From assembly GCA_937899155.1 (NCBI GenBank), contig CALDJM010000030.1, positions 1 through 23,945 on the forward strand: a DNA stretch of 23,945 bases, in the 5' to 3' direction. Below are positions 1-8,577 of the stretch, one piece after another. Numbering within the stretch: the first letter of the stretch is position 1; each line of letters begins with the position of its first letter. The notes beneath the pieces are model-generated. The model did not search any database. It saw only the letters and a list, made by a program, of their open reading frames with translations, and was not told the origin of the DNA. A program made the position numbers and the translations under genes. Origin of the DNA: an uncultured bacterium (GTDB lineage Bacteria > Patescibacteriota > Dojkabacteria > SC72).

Positions 1-682
1 ACTCTCTGTACTTATTATGGCTTGTCTATACACCTCTCTGTTTATCGGTGCTCCTTGTGCAAAATACCAAAATACTGGTTGGGCTGTCATGTCTACCTGT
101 ATTATTTTATTTACAGCATCTTCTCCATGTTCACGATATCTAAATGTGAGGTTTGTAATATTTACAGACCTTGAGTTTAATACCATGATACTAGGTTTGT
201 CTGTAAAGCATGTTGATGGTTGATATTCTTGCATCTTTTTTGTTGTTTTTAAAACATATCCCATTCTAACAGCTTTTCCATCTTTATCTTTCTTTATAGT
301 ATGCAAGACATACCCAGTTTTGAGAACCTTGTGGTCTAAAATGGATTTCATTTGCTGGTTTATTTTTAGCAACACTTGTTGTAAAGTCCCCACCTACAGA
401 CACTTTACCCGTATCTTTGTTATATGTTCTCTTTTCTACGGTGTTGTACAAAGAAACCTCTGATGGATTGCTACTTTTTACATTTCTTCTTAATAGTTCT
501 AAAACAAATTCTGAGTCATTTCTTGCTGCTGTTTTATTTGTTGTTACTACAGATACTTTAATTAGGGTTGTTAAGACAAGAGCAACTACAGTCATGATAA
601 AGCCAACGATAAAGGTTGTTATTATCATCTCTAAGAGACTAAAAGCTGTGTATTTTGTATCTGTTTTATATATGTTATTCAT
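1..682 (-). pseudogene. Minor pilin (type IV prepilin-like), frameshifted and cut by the window edge
   Basis: The N-terminus has a class III prepilin signal: a short basic leader, then A|FSLLEM (cleavage before Phe, Glu at +5) and a hydrophobic helix, so PilD should process it and insert it in the pilus. I place the start at 682, where the ATG overlaps the previous stop as ATGAATAA; a start at 715 is possible but lies further inside the upstream gene. The frame stops at 284 just after WVCLAYYKER. A second frame on the same strand is open from about 310 to the window edge and reads KKDKDGKAVRMGYVLKTT, which continues the protein sensibly. A single missing A in the A-rich stretch at about 290-297 would join the frames. 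This is either a real frameshift or a sequence error. The 3' end lies outside the window. Confidence 0.75.
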
Positions 683-1286
683 TTTCTTTAATAGGTATTG
701 TTGTTTCATATACATAATCTTTTATATTTGTTGATTTTGTTACTTTACCGTCATAGTTTAATTCTCCTACAACTATTTTGACTCTAATGTAATCTTCTTC
801 TTTTTTCATACATGCCAACCTAAAAAACGGGTACTGTTTATTAATGTTCCAATCATGGTAATTACTTTTACAACTATTCCTGATCTCAGAAGAAGAGAAT
901 AATGAAGGATCTTTACAAGTAACAAAGCGAAAAGTAAGACCACTAATTGGAAAACTAAAAGTCTGTGGTTTTGGGTTATTAGGATTTATATGACTTCCCA
1001 GAATAATATAACAAAGCGATATATCTGTAAGATCTTCTCTAGGAGGAAATATACTAGAAGCATCTCCCCATCCAACAGCATCCTGCTTTTCATACAACTC
1101 CTTAACAATATTCCCACCCTCTACAGCATACTGTGTAGCTTTATCTATCTTATCATTCTGTACAGCATCTATTAATGCACTAGCTGCTATTCTCATTAAA
1201 ACAACAGAACTAACACCAACTATAATAATTGATATTAAAGCTTCTACAAAACCTAATGCATTGTATTTATTTCTTTTATTATTCAT
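675..1286 (-). CDS. Minor pilin, PilV-like (type IV prepilin)
   Basis: This 203-residue protein starts with a basic leader and the prepilin cleavage site ALG|FVEALIS, with Glu at +5, followed by a ~20-residue hydrophobic segment. It should be cleaved and N-methylated by the prepilin peptidase and built into the pilus as a minor subunit. The C-terminal part contains four or more cysteines and no family I recognise. Its ATG overlaps the stop of the upstream pilin gene within ATGAATAA, and its own stop overlaps the next gene's start in the same way, which suggests translational coupling. The assignment to the PilV group rests on the GFVEALIS motif and operon position only. Confidence 0.75.
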   Translation of the reverse strand: MNNKRNKYNALGFVEALISIIIVGVSSVVLMRIAASALIDAVQNDKIDKATQYAVEGGNIVKELYEKQDAVGWGDASSIFPPREDLTDISLCYIILGSHINPNNPKPQTFSFPISGLTFRFVTCKDPSLFSSSEIRNSCKSNYHDWNINKQYPFFRLACMKKEEDYIRVKIVVGELNYDGKVTKSTNIKDYVYETTIPIKENE

Positions 1287-2040
1287 TTGCTTTTATCTCC
1301 ATTCTTCCAGATATATTCTCTATTGTTAAATTCTTACCAACACCACCTCGCAATGGTTTAACTGTAATGATGAGATGGGCAGGATTACCCACCAATTCCA
1401 TATTACCACTTCTTGCTTGATAGTTTATTAGCTTCCCAGAGGTATCATAAAAAAAGGCTTTACCTGTTACGGATTCAAAAAGAACAAAACCTAACTCTGT
1501 AGGTCTAGGAGTTCCCCCTTCCCGATTTGTAACAACAGTATTATGTACCGTGATAGTACTCTTAGGAGGTTTCAAATCTAGATATCTTATAGGAAGTCGT
1601 AACAGAGTCTCTCCAAAAGAAGCACAACTGTCTCCTTCCCTCCACTTCATTGATGCAGGAAGATTCTGAGTACCAGACTCATTCTTTGCATACCCCGGCA
1701 CAGAACTTGTAGTCCTAGAACCTCCATACTCTGCTTCTCCTGAACACCACTTAAATACCTTGTATGATCCAAGAGAGTTCTCCTTTCCCATATCTCTAAA
1801 ATCTATCCCTATACCAAAAGGCCAACCCTCTCCCTGTTTCCTATCCAACAACATAGCATCTCTTTGTATTTTCCGAATATCTTGTTCTAATGAATTAATA
1901 TATTCATTAGTTCTCATAACAACCTGCATTCTTTGATATGCAGCCAAAGACAAAGTGCCAAGTATAATGATTATGGCGATGACAATTAACATCTCTATCA
2001 ATGTAAATGCTCTATATCCTCTATTTCTAGACAGTAACAT
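1279..2040 (-). CDS. Minor pilin / pseudopilin (FTLIEM type)
   Basis: A 253-residue protein with the canonical prepilin signal RA|FTLIEMLIV near residue 11, followed by an Ile-rich transmembrane helix. It resembles GspH/FimT-type pseudopilins in layout: an N-terminal helix, then a long, probably beta-rich head. It is the first of three short pilin-like genes with overlapping ends, a typical minor-pilin cassette that primes pilus assembly. The gap to pilD upstream is about 60 nt and shows no obvious terminator, so it is probably read through from pilD. No Shine-Dalgarno is visible. Confidence 0.78.
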   Translation of the reverse strand: MLLSRNRGYRAFTLIEMLIVIAIIIILGTLSLAAYQRMQVVMRTNEYINSLEQDIRKIQRDAMLLDRKQGEGWPFGIGIDFRDMGKENSLGSYKVFKWCSGEAEYGGSRTTSSVPGYAKNESGTQNLPASMKWREGDSCASFGETLLRLPIRYLDLKPPKSTITVHNTVVTNREGGTPRPTELGFVLFESVTGKAFFYDTSGKLINYQARSGNMELVGNPAHLIITVKPLRGGVGKNLTIENISGRMEIKANE

Positions 2041-2100
2041 AAGGACAGATTTCTAAATTACTACCTTCAATTTAACACAATCAGAATGGGTTATCAATAA

Positions 2101-2853
2101 TTAAAGAAGTATTCTGTTTAATATAAAATCAATGATTTTTTCCCCATATATTACAGAAAACAGAAAAGATAGTGTAAAGAAAGGAACCATAGGTATCTTA
2201 ACACCTTTTAGTTTCTTCTTTTTAATAATGATATATAACACAGAATAGAGTAGGGAGGTAATAATTGACAACCAGAACATTGTTAGGAAGTTTTGGTAAC
2301 TTAATGCTATCCCCATACCAACTAATAGAAGTATATCTCCCATTCCAAATGAATTTTTCATAACAACCATTAGGATTAAGAGCATACCAACTACAACAAC
2401 CATTGCTATTATGGAAGATATATTGATGTTGTAAAAAAGAAATATTAATAAACAGAGTAGGAGAAACATATGTGTTAATGATTTAGGTACACCTCTGTAT
2501 AGTATGTCATGAAATGAGAGTATGAAGAGAAAAATGAATAATATCCAATAATAGAATGGTACAGAGAATATGAAGAAGAGGAGAAATCCAGTACCTAGTA
2601 GTAGTTCTGAGAGAGGGTAGTATATGTTAATCTTTTCTCCACATTTAGAACATTTCCCCTTTATTATTACATATCCTAGTATTGGTATTAGTTCATACCA
2701 TTTTAATTCTTTTTTACAATTTTCACAGTATGATGATTGTGTAAATATTTCTGGATATTTTGTTTTTTTCTCTATCCTATATATTGTTGCATTTATATAA
2801 CTGGCTAGAGATGCACCTAAGAGGAATGTACATATGTATATTATTATCATCAT
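2101..2853 (-). CDS. pilD: Prepilin peptidase / N-methyltransferase PilD
   Basis: A polytopic membrane aspartic protease that removes the leader of type IV prepilins and methylates the new N-terminal Phe. The 250-residue sequence shows two CxxC pairs in the N-terminal cytoplasmic part (YCENC, KCSKC), typical of the bifunctional form. It then has multiple transmembrane helices and the two catalytic aspartates: one in FHDILYRGVP, one in the conserved GMGD motif. Length is normal. It lies between the pilin and the minor pilins, whose leaders it should cleave. A TATAAT box ends only 5 nt before the ATG, so its own mRNA would be leaderless. Confidence 0.93.
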   Translation of the reverse strand: MMIIIYICTFLLGASLASYINATIYRIEKKTKYPEIFTQSSYCENCKKELKWYELIPILGYVIIKGKCSKCGEKINIYYPLSELLLGTGFLLFFIFSVPFYYWILFIFLFILSFHDILYRGVPKSLTHMFLLLCLLIFLFYNINISSIIAMVVVVGMLLILMVVMKNSFGMGDILLLVGMGIALSYQNFLTMFWLSIITSLLYSVLYIIIKKKKLKGVKIPMVPFFTLSFLFSVIYGEKIIDFILNRILL

Positions 2854-2858
2854 ATTCT

Positions 2859-2864
2859 ATTATA
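2859..2864 (-). promoter_or_regulatory. -10 box for pilD, leaderless type
   Basis: Reading the minus strand, TATAAT is followed by 5 nt and then the pilD ATG. Initiation 6-8 nt below the -10 would fall at the start codon. The -35 region is weak (TTTTAC at 17-nt spacing, inside the pilin terminator). Confidence 0.5.
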
Positions 2865-2883
2865 TCTATACATATTAGAAAGT

Positions 2884-2907
2884 AAAACCCCTCTAAAGAG
2901 GGGTTTT
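2884..2907 (-). terminator. Rho-independent terminator after the pilin gene
   Basis: A near-perfect palindrome: AAAACCCCTCT and AGAGGGGTTTT around a 2-nt centre, giving a GC-rich six-pair core capped by four bases and a T-rich tail on the minus strand. It lies 27 nt past the pilin stop and before pilD, so it would limit read-through and allow pilin mRNA in excess of the downstream genes. Confidence 0.85.
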
Positions 2908-2933
2908 AAGTAGTTACTAGGCTTGAGTTATTA

Positions 2934-3506
2934 TTAGAAACTTTTTGTGTCTGAATTCCAGTCTGAGACACAAGCACTTGAACTAGTCGAAAGGTCTACA
3001 AATTTTGTTCTGAAATCATCATCCTTCTCATATTTCTCTTTCTTAATAGCATTAAGATCGGTTCCTTCTGTAGTTGTGCCTACACAGTCCGCAGCTATAA
3101 CATCAAATCCATTTCCGACACAAACCACACCTTTTTCACCAGAATCCGCTGTACCACCTAGTGTAACACATACTATAGCTGATTGCTTCTCCTTGTTTGT
3201 AAAGTAGTAGTAGGTAGCATCAGAACCTCCCTTAAAAGAACCCATGTCTAGGTATTTAAGCAGTATTCCACCTGAGCTAAGCATATTCTTGAAATTAGAC
3301 CCCGGTTCAGGAAACTTCAAATTATCAGTATAGTAAGCTTGTAAAGCCTGATATAGCTGTGTAGCACCATTCTTATGAGAAATCTCATTTGCCCTATCAA
3401 TAGCAAACCTACCAGCAGCTACACCTACTGCCATAAGAATAATCAAGATTCCCATAACAATAAGCATTTCAATCAATGTAAATGCTTTATATGATCTTTT
3501 ATTCAT
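2934..3506 (-). CDS. Type IV pilin (probable major subunit)
   Basis: A 190-residue prepilin: short basic leader, cleavage site KA|FTLIEMLIV with Glu at +5, a hydrophobic helix, then an extended alpha1 helix (RAIDRANEI..., QALQAYY) and a beta-rich head. The motif with a following QAYYTDN...FP segment resembles the pseudopilin/PilA group of monoderm bacteria. Several cysteines in the C-terminal half could form disulphides. It is probably the major subunit because it is separated from pilC by about 80 nt and is followed by its own strong terminator. No Shine-Dalgarno precedes the ATG. Confidence 0.85.
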   Translation of the reverse strand: MNKRSYKAFTLIEMLIVMGILIILMAVGVAAGRFAIDRANEISHKNGATQLYQALQAYYTDNLKFPEPGSNFKNMLSSGGILLKYLDMGSFKGGSDATYYYFTNKEKQSAIVCVTLGGTADSGEKGVVCVGNGFDVIAADCVGTTTEGTDLNAIKKEKYEKDDDFRTKFVDLSTSSSACVSDWNSDTKSF

Positions 3507-3535
3507 ATATTTATATAAAAATATTAATTTAACTA

Positions 3536-3569
3536 TTTATAAGTTACAGAACTTAATACTATATGTCAA
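3536..3569 (-). promoter_or_regulatory. Possible pilin promoter
   Basis: On the minus strand there is a perfect TTGACA (3569-3564) and a TATAAA (3541-3536) about 30 nt before the pilin ATG. The spacing between them is 22 nt, too long for a standard promoter, so either only one element is used or the true -10 is different. The gene's isolation between gap and terminator still argues for a local promoter. Confidence 0.3.
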
Positions 3570-3588
3570 GTAAAAACAATTCTCTCTC

Positions 3589-4797
3589 TTAACCCATTAC
3601 ACTAGACAATTGGAACATAGGCAGATAAACAGAAAGTGCTATAAAACCAACTGCAACACCCATGATAACCAAAAACAGAGGTTCTAGTGCAGAAGAAAGA
3701 TTTGTTGTTGCTGTATCTACCTCATCTTTATAGTAATCTGCAACCTTGTTTAAAACAGCATCAACCTCTCCGGTCTCCTCTCCAACAGAAATCATGCTAC
3801 TAACAAGAAGAGGGAAGTACTCACTCCTTGCTATTGGTATAGCAATTGGACCACCTTTCTCAACCTCATCCCTAGCACTAAGTACAACATCTTTAAATAC
3901 CGAATTCTCTAAAGACTCCGCTGTTAATTCCAATGCTTTAATTATTGAAAGACCACTTCCTAGAAGCAAGGCTAGAACCCTAGTAAATTGAGAAAGCTGT
4001 ATTTTGGTAACAATATTTCCAAAGACAGGTATCTTTAGCAACAACTTATCTGTTGTCTTTCTTCCTTGCTCTGTACTTCTGTAGTATCTAAAACCAACAA
4101 CTAAAAGAACTATGATTAGGAGCATTCCCCACCAATATTTTATGAAAAATTCACTAACAGACATCAAAGCTCTTGTTACCCAAGGTAGCTCTGCATCAAA
4201 ATCTTTGTAGATATCTGACATAGCAGGGACAAGTATAAACATCATCATCAACACAACACCTACTATGACTACAAGAATAATAGTAGGGTATATCATTGCT
4301 GATTTAATTTTCCTATTTAATGCATCTCTTTCTTCTAGCTCTGTTGCCAATCTTTCAAGAACTGTGTCTAAATTACCACTCTCTTCACCAGCTTCTATTA
4401 GATTTAATGTAATACTATCAAATACATCTTCCTGCTCTCTAAATGCAACAGAGAGAGGCTTACCTGACTGTACCGAATCAAGAACACTCTTTAATGTCCT
4501 CTGAAACATCTTGTTTGCTGACTGCTGAATCATAATTTCAAGAGCCCTTGTTAAAGAAAGACCTGCACCTATCATTGTTGCCATCTGTCTCATAAAGACA
4601 ACTTTCTCTTTCATTGGAACTCCACCAATATTTATTTCTGCTAATTTCTGTATATCAAAAGCATTCTCTTTAACAGAAACAACTATCAAACCTCTATCAT
4701 GCAAAATATCTGCCACAGCCAACTCATTCTTCGCCTCTATTTCACCACTTAATGTTTTTCCAGATGCATCTCTTGCAGAATATTTAAACTTTTTCAT
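3589..4797 (-). CDS. pilC: Type IV pilus inner-membrane platform protein PilC
   Basis: A GspF/PilC family protein of normal length (402 residues). It shows the family's duplicated layout: a cytoplasmic N-terminal segment (YSARDASGKTLSGEIEA), then two helical T2SSF domains at about 65-190 and 270-395. The conserved motifs appear twice, as FMRQMATMIGAGLSLTRALE with EAGEESGNLD, and as FTRVLALLLGSGLSIIKALE with SVGEETGEVD. Transmembrane helices lie near 165-190, 220-240 and at the C-terminus. It couples the ATPases to pilin insertion and extraction. Only 6 nt separate it from pilT upstream, so it belongs to the same operon. Confidence 0.95.
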   Translation of the reverse strand: MKKFKYSARDASGKTLSGEIEAKNELAVADILHDRGLIVVSVKENAFDIQKLAEINIGGVPMKEKVVFMRQMATMIGAGLSLTRALEIMIQQSANKMFQRTLKSVLDSVQSGKPLSVAFREQEDVFDSITLNLIEAGEESGNLDTVLERLATELEERDALNRKIKSAMIYPTIILVVIVGVVLMMMFILVPAMSDIYKDFDAELPWVTRALMSVSEFFIKYWWGMLLIIVLLVVGFRYYRSTEQGRKTTDKLLLKIPVFGNIVTKIQLSQFTRVLALLLGSGLSIIKALELTAESLENSVFKDVVLSARDEVEKGGPIAIPIARSEYFPLLVSSMISVGEETGEVDAVLNKVADYYKDEVDTATTNLSSALEPLFLVIMGVAVGFIALSVYLPMFQLSSVMG

Positions 4798-4803
4798 TTA
4801 ATT

Positions 4804-6390
4804 TTAAGTTTTTAATAATCTTATTACTTCCTCTGGGTGAACTGCATACTCTTGAGCCTTCTGCATAGATATTAGACCCTCTCTAACCAAACTTACGAGA
4901 GATTTCTCAAGATATATCATTCCCACATCAGAGCTTGTTCTAATTACATTATCAATCTGATATGTTTTTCCTTCTCTAATCAAGTTAGAAATTGCTGAGT
5001 TATTGAACATAACCTCTGACACAGCTCTTCTTCCACCCTTATCTAGAGGTATCAATCTCTGTGCAATTACTACTTGAAGAATATTTGAAAGCTGAGACCT
5101 TACCTGTGGTTGCTGATTTTCAGGGAATACATCAATGACTCTATCTATTGTCTGTGCTGCATTGTTTGTATGCAAAGTTGCAAAGACTAAGTGACCTGTT
5201 TCTGCTAGTGTAATGGCGGCTGCAATTGTTTCGTAGTCTCTCATCTCACCAACTAGAATTACATCAGGGTCTTGTCTCATTGCACTTCTTAGAGCAATTG
5301 CCCAAGAGTTTGTATCATCATTCATTTCTCTTTGGTCAATCATTGCCTTTTTACCATCAAAGATATACTCAATTGGATCTTCGATTGTAATGATGTGTTC
5401 AAATCTGTTTCTATTAATATCTTCTAACATTGCAGCAAGTGTTGTACTCTTACCGTGACCTGTTGGACCTGTGACTAATACTAAACCTTGTTTTAATTTT
5501 GTTATCTGATGATATACCTGTGGAAGAGCTAATTCTTCAATGGTCTTAACTCTTGTTGGAATCAATCTTAAAGCAGCAGAAATATTTTTCATTGTGTAGA
5601 AAGCATTGATTCTAAACCTAGCTGTTTGCCCTGATTGGTGTGAGTGTGCAAAGTCAATCTCTCTGTTTACCTCAAGTAATTCTTTCTTATCATCAGGCAC
5701 TATGGAAAGAATTAACTTCTCTGCCTCTTCTGGGGAGAGAGGTTTTTCTCCTACATCTATTAACTGTCCATCAACCCTTATTATTGGTGGGTATCCGGGT
5801 GTGATATGAAGGTCTGAGGCATTCCTCTTGATGACTTCTTCAAAAAGCAAATCCATTGAAAAATCTGTAGTACCGATATCTATAACTGTATGGCCATCTT
5901 TTCCTTTCTGTTGAATAGAGGGAAGAGGTTGTGAAAGATTGTCCTCTTTCTTCTCTCTTTGCATGGCTTTGATTGTATTCTGTTCTGGCATAATCTGTTT
6001 AACATCATCTCCCCAAACCTGTTGCTGTGGTTGCTGTTGAGGATTTGCTGGTACTGGTTGATTATTAAGGTTTGGCAAAGGAGTTAGCTCTTGCACATAA
6101 CTTTGTGTTTGTTGTGGTGGTTGTGGTTGCACTGGAGTCTGAACAGGAGCTACAGATAGTGCTGGCTGTGGAGGAGTAGGGGTATCTATTAATTCCCCTA
6201 TACTCTTTTTAAGCTCATCTAATTTCTGCTGATCAATCTGTGTTGATGTACTATTATCACTAACTTGTGGCTGTGTATTCACAGGAGCTACAGAGGGAGC
6301 TGGCTGTGGAGTTTGTGGCTGAGATTGTGAAAAATCTGGATAGCCAAACTGTACTCCAGTATTATTTTGGTTTTGGGCAGTGTTTTGCAT
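4804..6390 (-). CDS. pilT: Pilus retraction ATPase PilT with long Pro/Gln-rich N-terminal extension
   Basis: The C-terminal ~350 residues are PilT: ASDLHITPGYPPIIRVDG at the start of the N-domain, Walker A GPTGHGKST at about 308-316, the ITIEDPIEY Asp box, the TGHLVFATLHTNNA His box and the PilT-type QLSNILQVVIAQRL segment. The ATPase hexamer should power pilus retraction. Two things are odd. The Walker A loop has His where PilT normally has Ser. The first ~165 residues are a low-complexity Pro/Gln/Val tail with an imperfect internal repeat (QPAPSVAPV, QPALSVAPV), absent from standard ~345-residue PilT. Twenty-one nt separate it from pilB. Confidence 0.93.
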   Translation of the reverse strand: MQNTAQNQNNTGVQFGYPDFSQSQPQTPQPAPSVAPVNTQPQVSDNSTSTQIDQQKLDELKKSIGELIDTPTPPQPALSVAPVQTPVQPQPPQQTQSYVQELTPLPNLNNQPVPANPQQQPQQQVWGDDVKQIMPEQNTIKAMQREKKEDNLSQPLPSIQQKGKDGHTVIDIGTTDFSMDLLFEEVIKRNASDLHITPGYPPIIRVDGQLIDVGEKPLSPEEAEKLILSIVPDDKKELLEVNREIDFAHSHQSGQTARFRINAFYTMKNISAALRLIPTRVKTIEELALPQVYHQITKLKQGLVLVTGPTGHGKSTTLAAMLEDINRNRFEHIITIEDPIEYIFDGKKAMIDQREMNDDTNSWAIALRSAMRQDPDVILVGEMRDYETIAAAITLAETGHLVFATLHTNNAAQTIDRVIDVFPENQQPQVRSQLSNILQVVIAQRLIPLDKGGRRAVSEVMFNNSAISNLIREGKTYQIDNVIRTSSDVGMIYLEKSLVSLVREGLISMQKAQEYAVHPEEVIRLLKT

Positions 6391-6411
6391 TATTAAAATA
6401 TATCAAAAAAA

Positions 6412-8232
6412 TTATTCTTTAGAAACCCTTAATACTTCTTCTATTGTCGTAATACCCTCCAAAGCTTTAAGATAGCCATCTTGTACCATTGTAATCATTC
6501 CCTGTTCAACAGCCACATCTTTAATATCTGAATCTGTCACATCTTCCATAATCATTCTACTAATCTTCTCTGTTACATCTAGTACCTCGAAGATACCTAT
6601 TCTCCCTGCATATCCTGTTCCACCACAGAAATCACAACCAGCACCTTTGTAGAGATAGATTACAGGAACACCATCTGGACCAATTTCAGGAGCTTTCAAA
6701 AAATTACCTTCAGGCTTCTCACTTATTTCACTATTCTTAGAAGCAACCAACCTGTTTAGATATGAGACCAAGTCAAAACCTTTGATTGTACTCATAACTT
6801 CATTTATATTCCTTAACACCTCAGGAGTCACAGGATATGCCTGTGCACAGTTCTTACAAACTCTCCTAGGCAATCTCTGTGCAGCAACAGTTCTAATTGT
6901 CGAAGCTAAAAGATATGGCTCTATACCCATATCAACCAACCTTGGTATAGCTGCAGCTGCACTATTTGTATGCAAAGTTGACAAAACCAAGTGACCTGTC
7001 AAAGATGCTTGGACTGCAAGCTGAGCTGTCTCACTATCTCGAATCTCTCCAACCATAACGATATCTGGGTCTTGTCTCAAAACAGACCTAAGACCATTCG
7101 CAAATGTAAGTCCAACCTGATCATTAATCTGTACCTGTGTAACACCTTGTACTCGAATCTCAACAGGATTTTCCAAAGATATGATATTTATCTTAGGATC
7201 ATTAACTTTCATCAATGAACATGCCAAAGTTCTTGTTTTTCCACTACCTGTAGGACCTGTAACCAATACAATACCATTCGTAACAGAAAGAGCATCAACA
7301 AAAACCTTGTATGCATGACCCCTCAAACCAGTGTCATCCAAAGAAATATTCTCTGTATCTGACTCCAACAACCTCATTACAACCTTCTCCCCATATATCA
7401 TGGGCATAATCGAGACTCTAATATCCGTCTTACTACCGTTTACCTGAACTTGAAATCTACCATCTTGAGGAATTCTTCTCTCATCAATCTTAAGATTTGA
7501 CATAATTTTGATTCTCGAAACAACAGCTGCACTCAGAGACCTTGGCAAAGAAAGCCTCTCTGTCATAACACCATTGATTCTAAATCTAACCCTAACTCTA
7601 GTTTCCATTGTTTCAATATGGATATCTGAAGACTTCGACTTAACAGCATACTGCAATATTGAGTTAACAATTCTAGCTACAGGAGCAGAACCAATATCTC
7701 CAGAGAGAGCTTCCAAAGAATCATCAGGACCAACATCCAATGTTGCGACTGGGATATTTGCATCCTCAAGAGCATCAGCCACCTGAGAACCCATCATATC
7801 TCCAACTCTCCTATCTAAAATCATCGAAATACTAGTACCTGTCGCAATATATACCTGAACCCTAGTACCTTGTGGATATTTACTCTGAAGAGCCTGTGTT
7901 GCCTGAATATCAAAAGGATCCTCCATTGCAATTTTCACATAACCATCACCTCTCTCAAAAGGCACAGCCCTATACCTTGCCAGATTATCAATTGGGACTT
8001 CTGCAACTGCACTCTCAGGGACATTTACAGTCGATAGTTCAACAAAAGGTATGTTAAACATCGCAGACTTAGCCTTGGCTAAAGTAGCCTCGTCAACCAA
8101 TTCAAGCTCTTTAATAATGGATTCTTCTGTCTTGTTACTCCTAGATCTCTCCAACAAGACCTTTCTAGCACCATCATCATCAATCAGATTGTTTTGCTGA
8201 AGATATTTAAGCAACGATATCTGTGTCGCCAT
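6412..8232 (-). CDS. pilB: Pilus extension ATPase PilB (GspE family)
   Basis: A 606-residue assembly ATPase. In order: an MshEN-like N-terminal domain (1-150), an N2 domain with SSDIHIE, Walker A GPTGSGKT at about 326-333, the Asp box (IISLENPVE), Walker B-type RQDPDIVMVGEIRD and the His box TGHLVLSTLHTN. The tetracysteine zinc site typical of PilB/GspE follows as CKNC and, further on, CDFC, with GYAGRIGIFEVL after it. It drives pilin polymerisation. It is the first gene of the leftward pilus operon, with its promoter in the palindrome-bearing gap to the right. Extension (PilB) and retraction (PilT) motors are both present, so the pilus is probably dynamic. Confidence 0.95.
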   Translation of the reverse strand: MATQISLLKYLQQNNLIDDDGARKVLLERSRSNKTEESIIKELELVDEATLAKAKSAMFNIPFVELSTVNVPESAVAEVPIDNLARYRAVPFERGDGYVKIAMEDPFDIQATQALQSKYPQGTRVQVYIATGTSISMILDRRVGDMMGSQVADALEDANIPVATLDVGPDDSLEALSGDIGSAPVARIVNSILQYAVKSKSSDIHIETMETRVRVRFRINGVMTERLSLPRSLSAAVVSRIKIMSNLKIDERRIPQDGRFQVQVNGSKTDIRVSIMPMIYGEKVVMRLLESDTENISLDDTGLRGHAYKVFVDALSVTNGIVLVTGPTGSGKTRTLACSLMKVNDPKINIISLENPVEIRVQGVTQVQINDQVGLTFANGLRSVLRQDPDIVMVGEIRDSETAQLAVQASLTGHLVLSTLHTNSAAAAIPRLVDMGIEPYLLASTIRTVAAQRLPRRVCKNCAQAYPVTPEVLRNINEVMSTIKGFDLVSYLNRLVASKNSEISEKPEGNFLKAPEIGPDGVPVIYLYKGAGCDFCGGTGYAGRIGIFEVLDVTEKISRMIMEDVTDSDIKDVAVEQGMITMVQDGYLKALEGITTIEEVLRVSKE

Positions 8233-8312
8233 TTGGGGCAGTATTCATATTATCTATACAAGTTTAGAATATTAGTGAAGATTAGTCAACGAAGAAAAAC
8301 ACAAGAACCACA

Positions 8313-8540
8313 CACGAACCTGGTTGGTGAGTTTCTACTTATACAAAGAAGCCTAAGGTCTATTTTTGTAAGATTGTTCATCATTTTATAGGTTAGAAGG
8401 TTTTACTTTAAATTAACTGTTTTCAGTGATTTAAACATATAAAAATTGTGGTACATTTACCCCATAAAATGATGAACAAAATGACAAATCTCGTCAGGAA
8501 CACTTTCTGTCAGATGCTTTCCTCACCAACCAGGTTCGTG
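8313..8540. repeat. Large nested inverted repeat in a divergent intergenic region
   Basis: Outer arms of 19 nt at 8313-8331 and 8522-8540 are exact reverse complements (CACGAACCTGG... / ...CCAGGTTCGTG). Inner arms of 16 nt at 8374-8389 and 8464-8479 are also exact (TTGTTCATCATTTTAT / ATAAAATGATGAACAA). Both pairs share the same centre at 8426.5, with 42 nt between outer and inner arms on each side and a 74-nt centre. The segments between arms show only weak complementarity. The element fills the 345-nt gap between pilB (leftward) and the delta' gene (rightward), with likely promoters just outside its arms. No gene is visible inside. It could be a cruciform site, a MITE-like insertion or a protein-binding site. 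Confidence 0.85.
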
Positions 8541-8559
8541 GTCTTCCTATCTAAAAAGA

Positions 8560-8570
8560 TATGATAGAAT
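8560..8570 (+). promoter_or_regulatory. -10 region for the delta' gene, leaderless type
   Basis: Overlapping TATGAT (8560-8565) and TAGAAT (8565-8570) precede the ATG at 8578 by only 7-12 nt, and no Shine-Dalgarno lies between. Transcription would begin at or next to the start codon. The right arm of the palindrome ends 19 nt upstream, in the -35 region. Confidence 0.5.
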
Positions 8571-8577
8571 CAAATAT

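Noticed and set aside
17..223. Plus-strand open frame at the left edge
   Set aside because: It is antisense to the continuing frame of the frameshifted minor pilin, which has pilin-like composition and stays open to the edge.
8233..8577. Replication origin near gyrB
   Set aside because: No clear cluster of DnaA boxes (TTATCCACA-like) was seen; the palindrome alone is not enough to call an origin.
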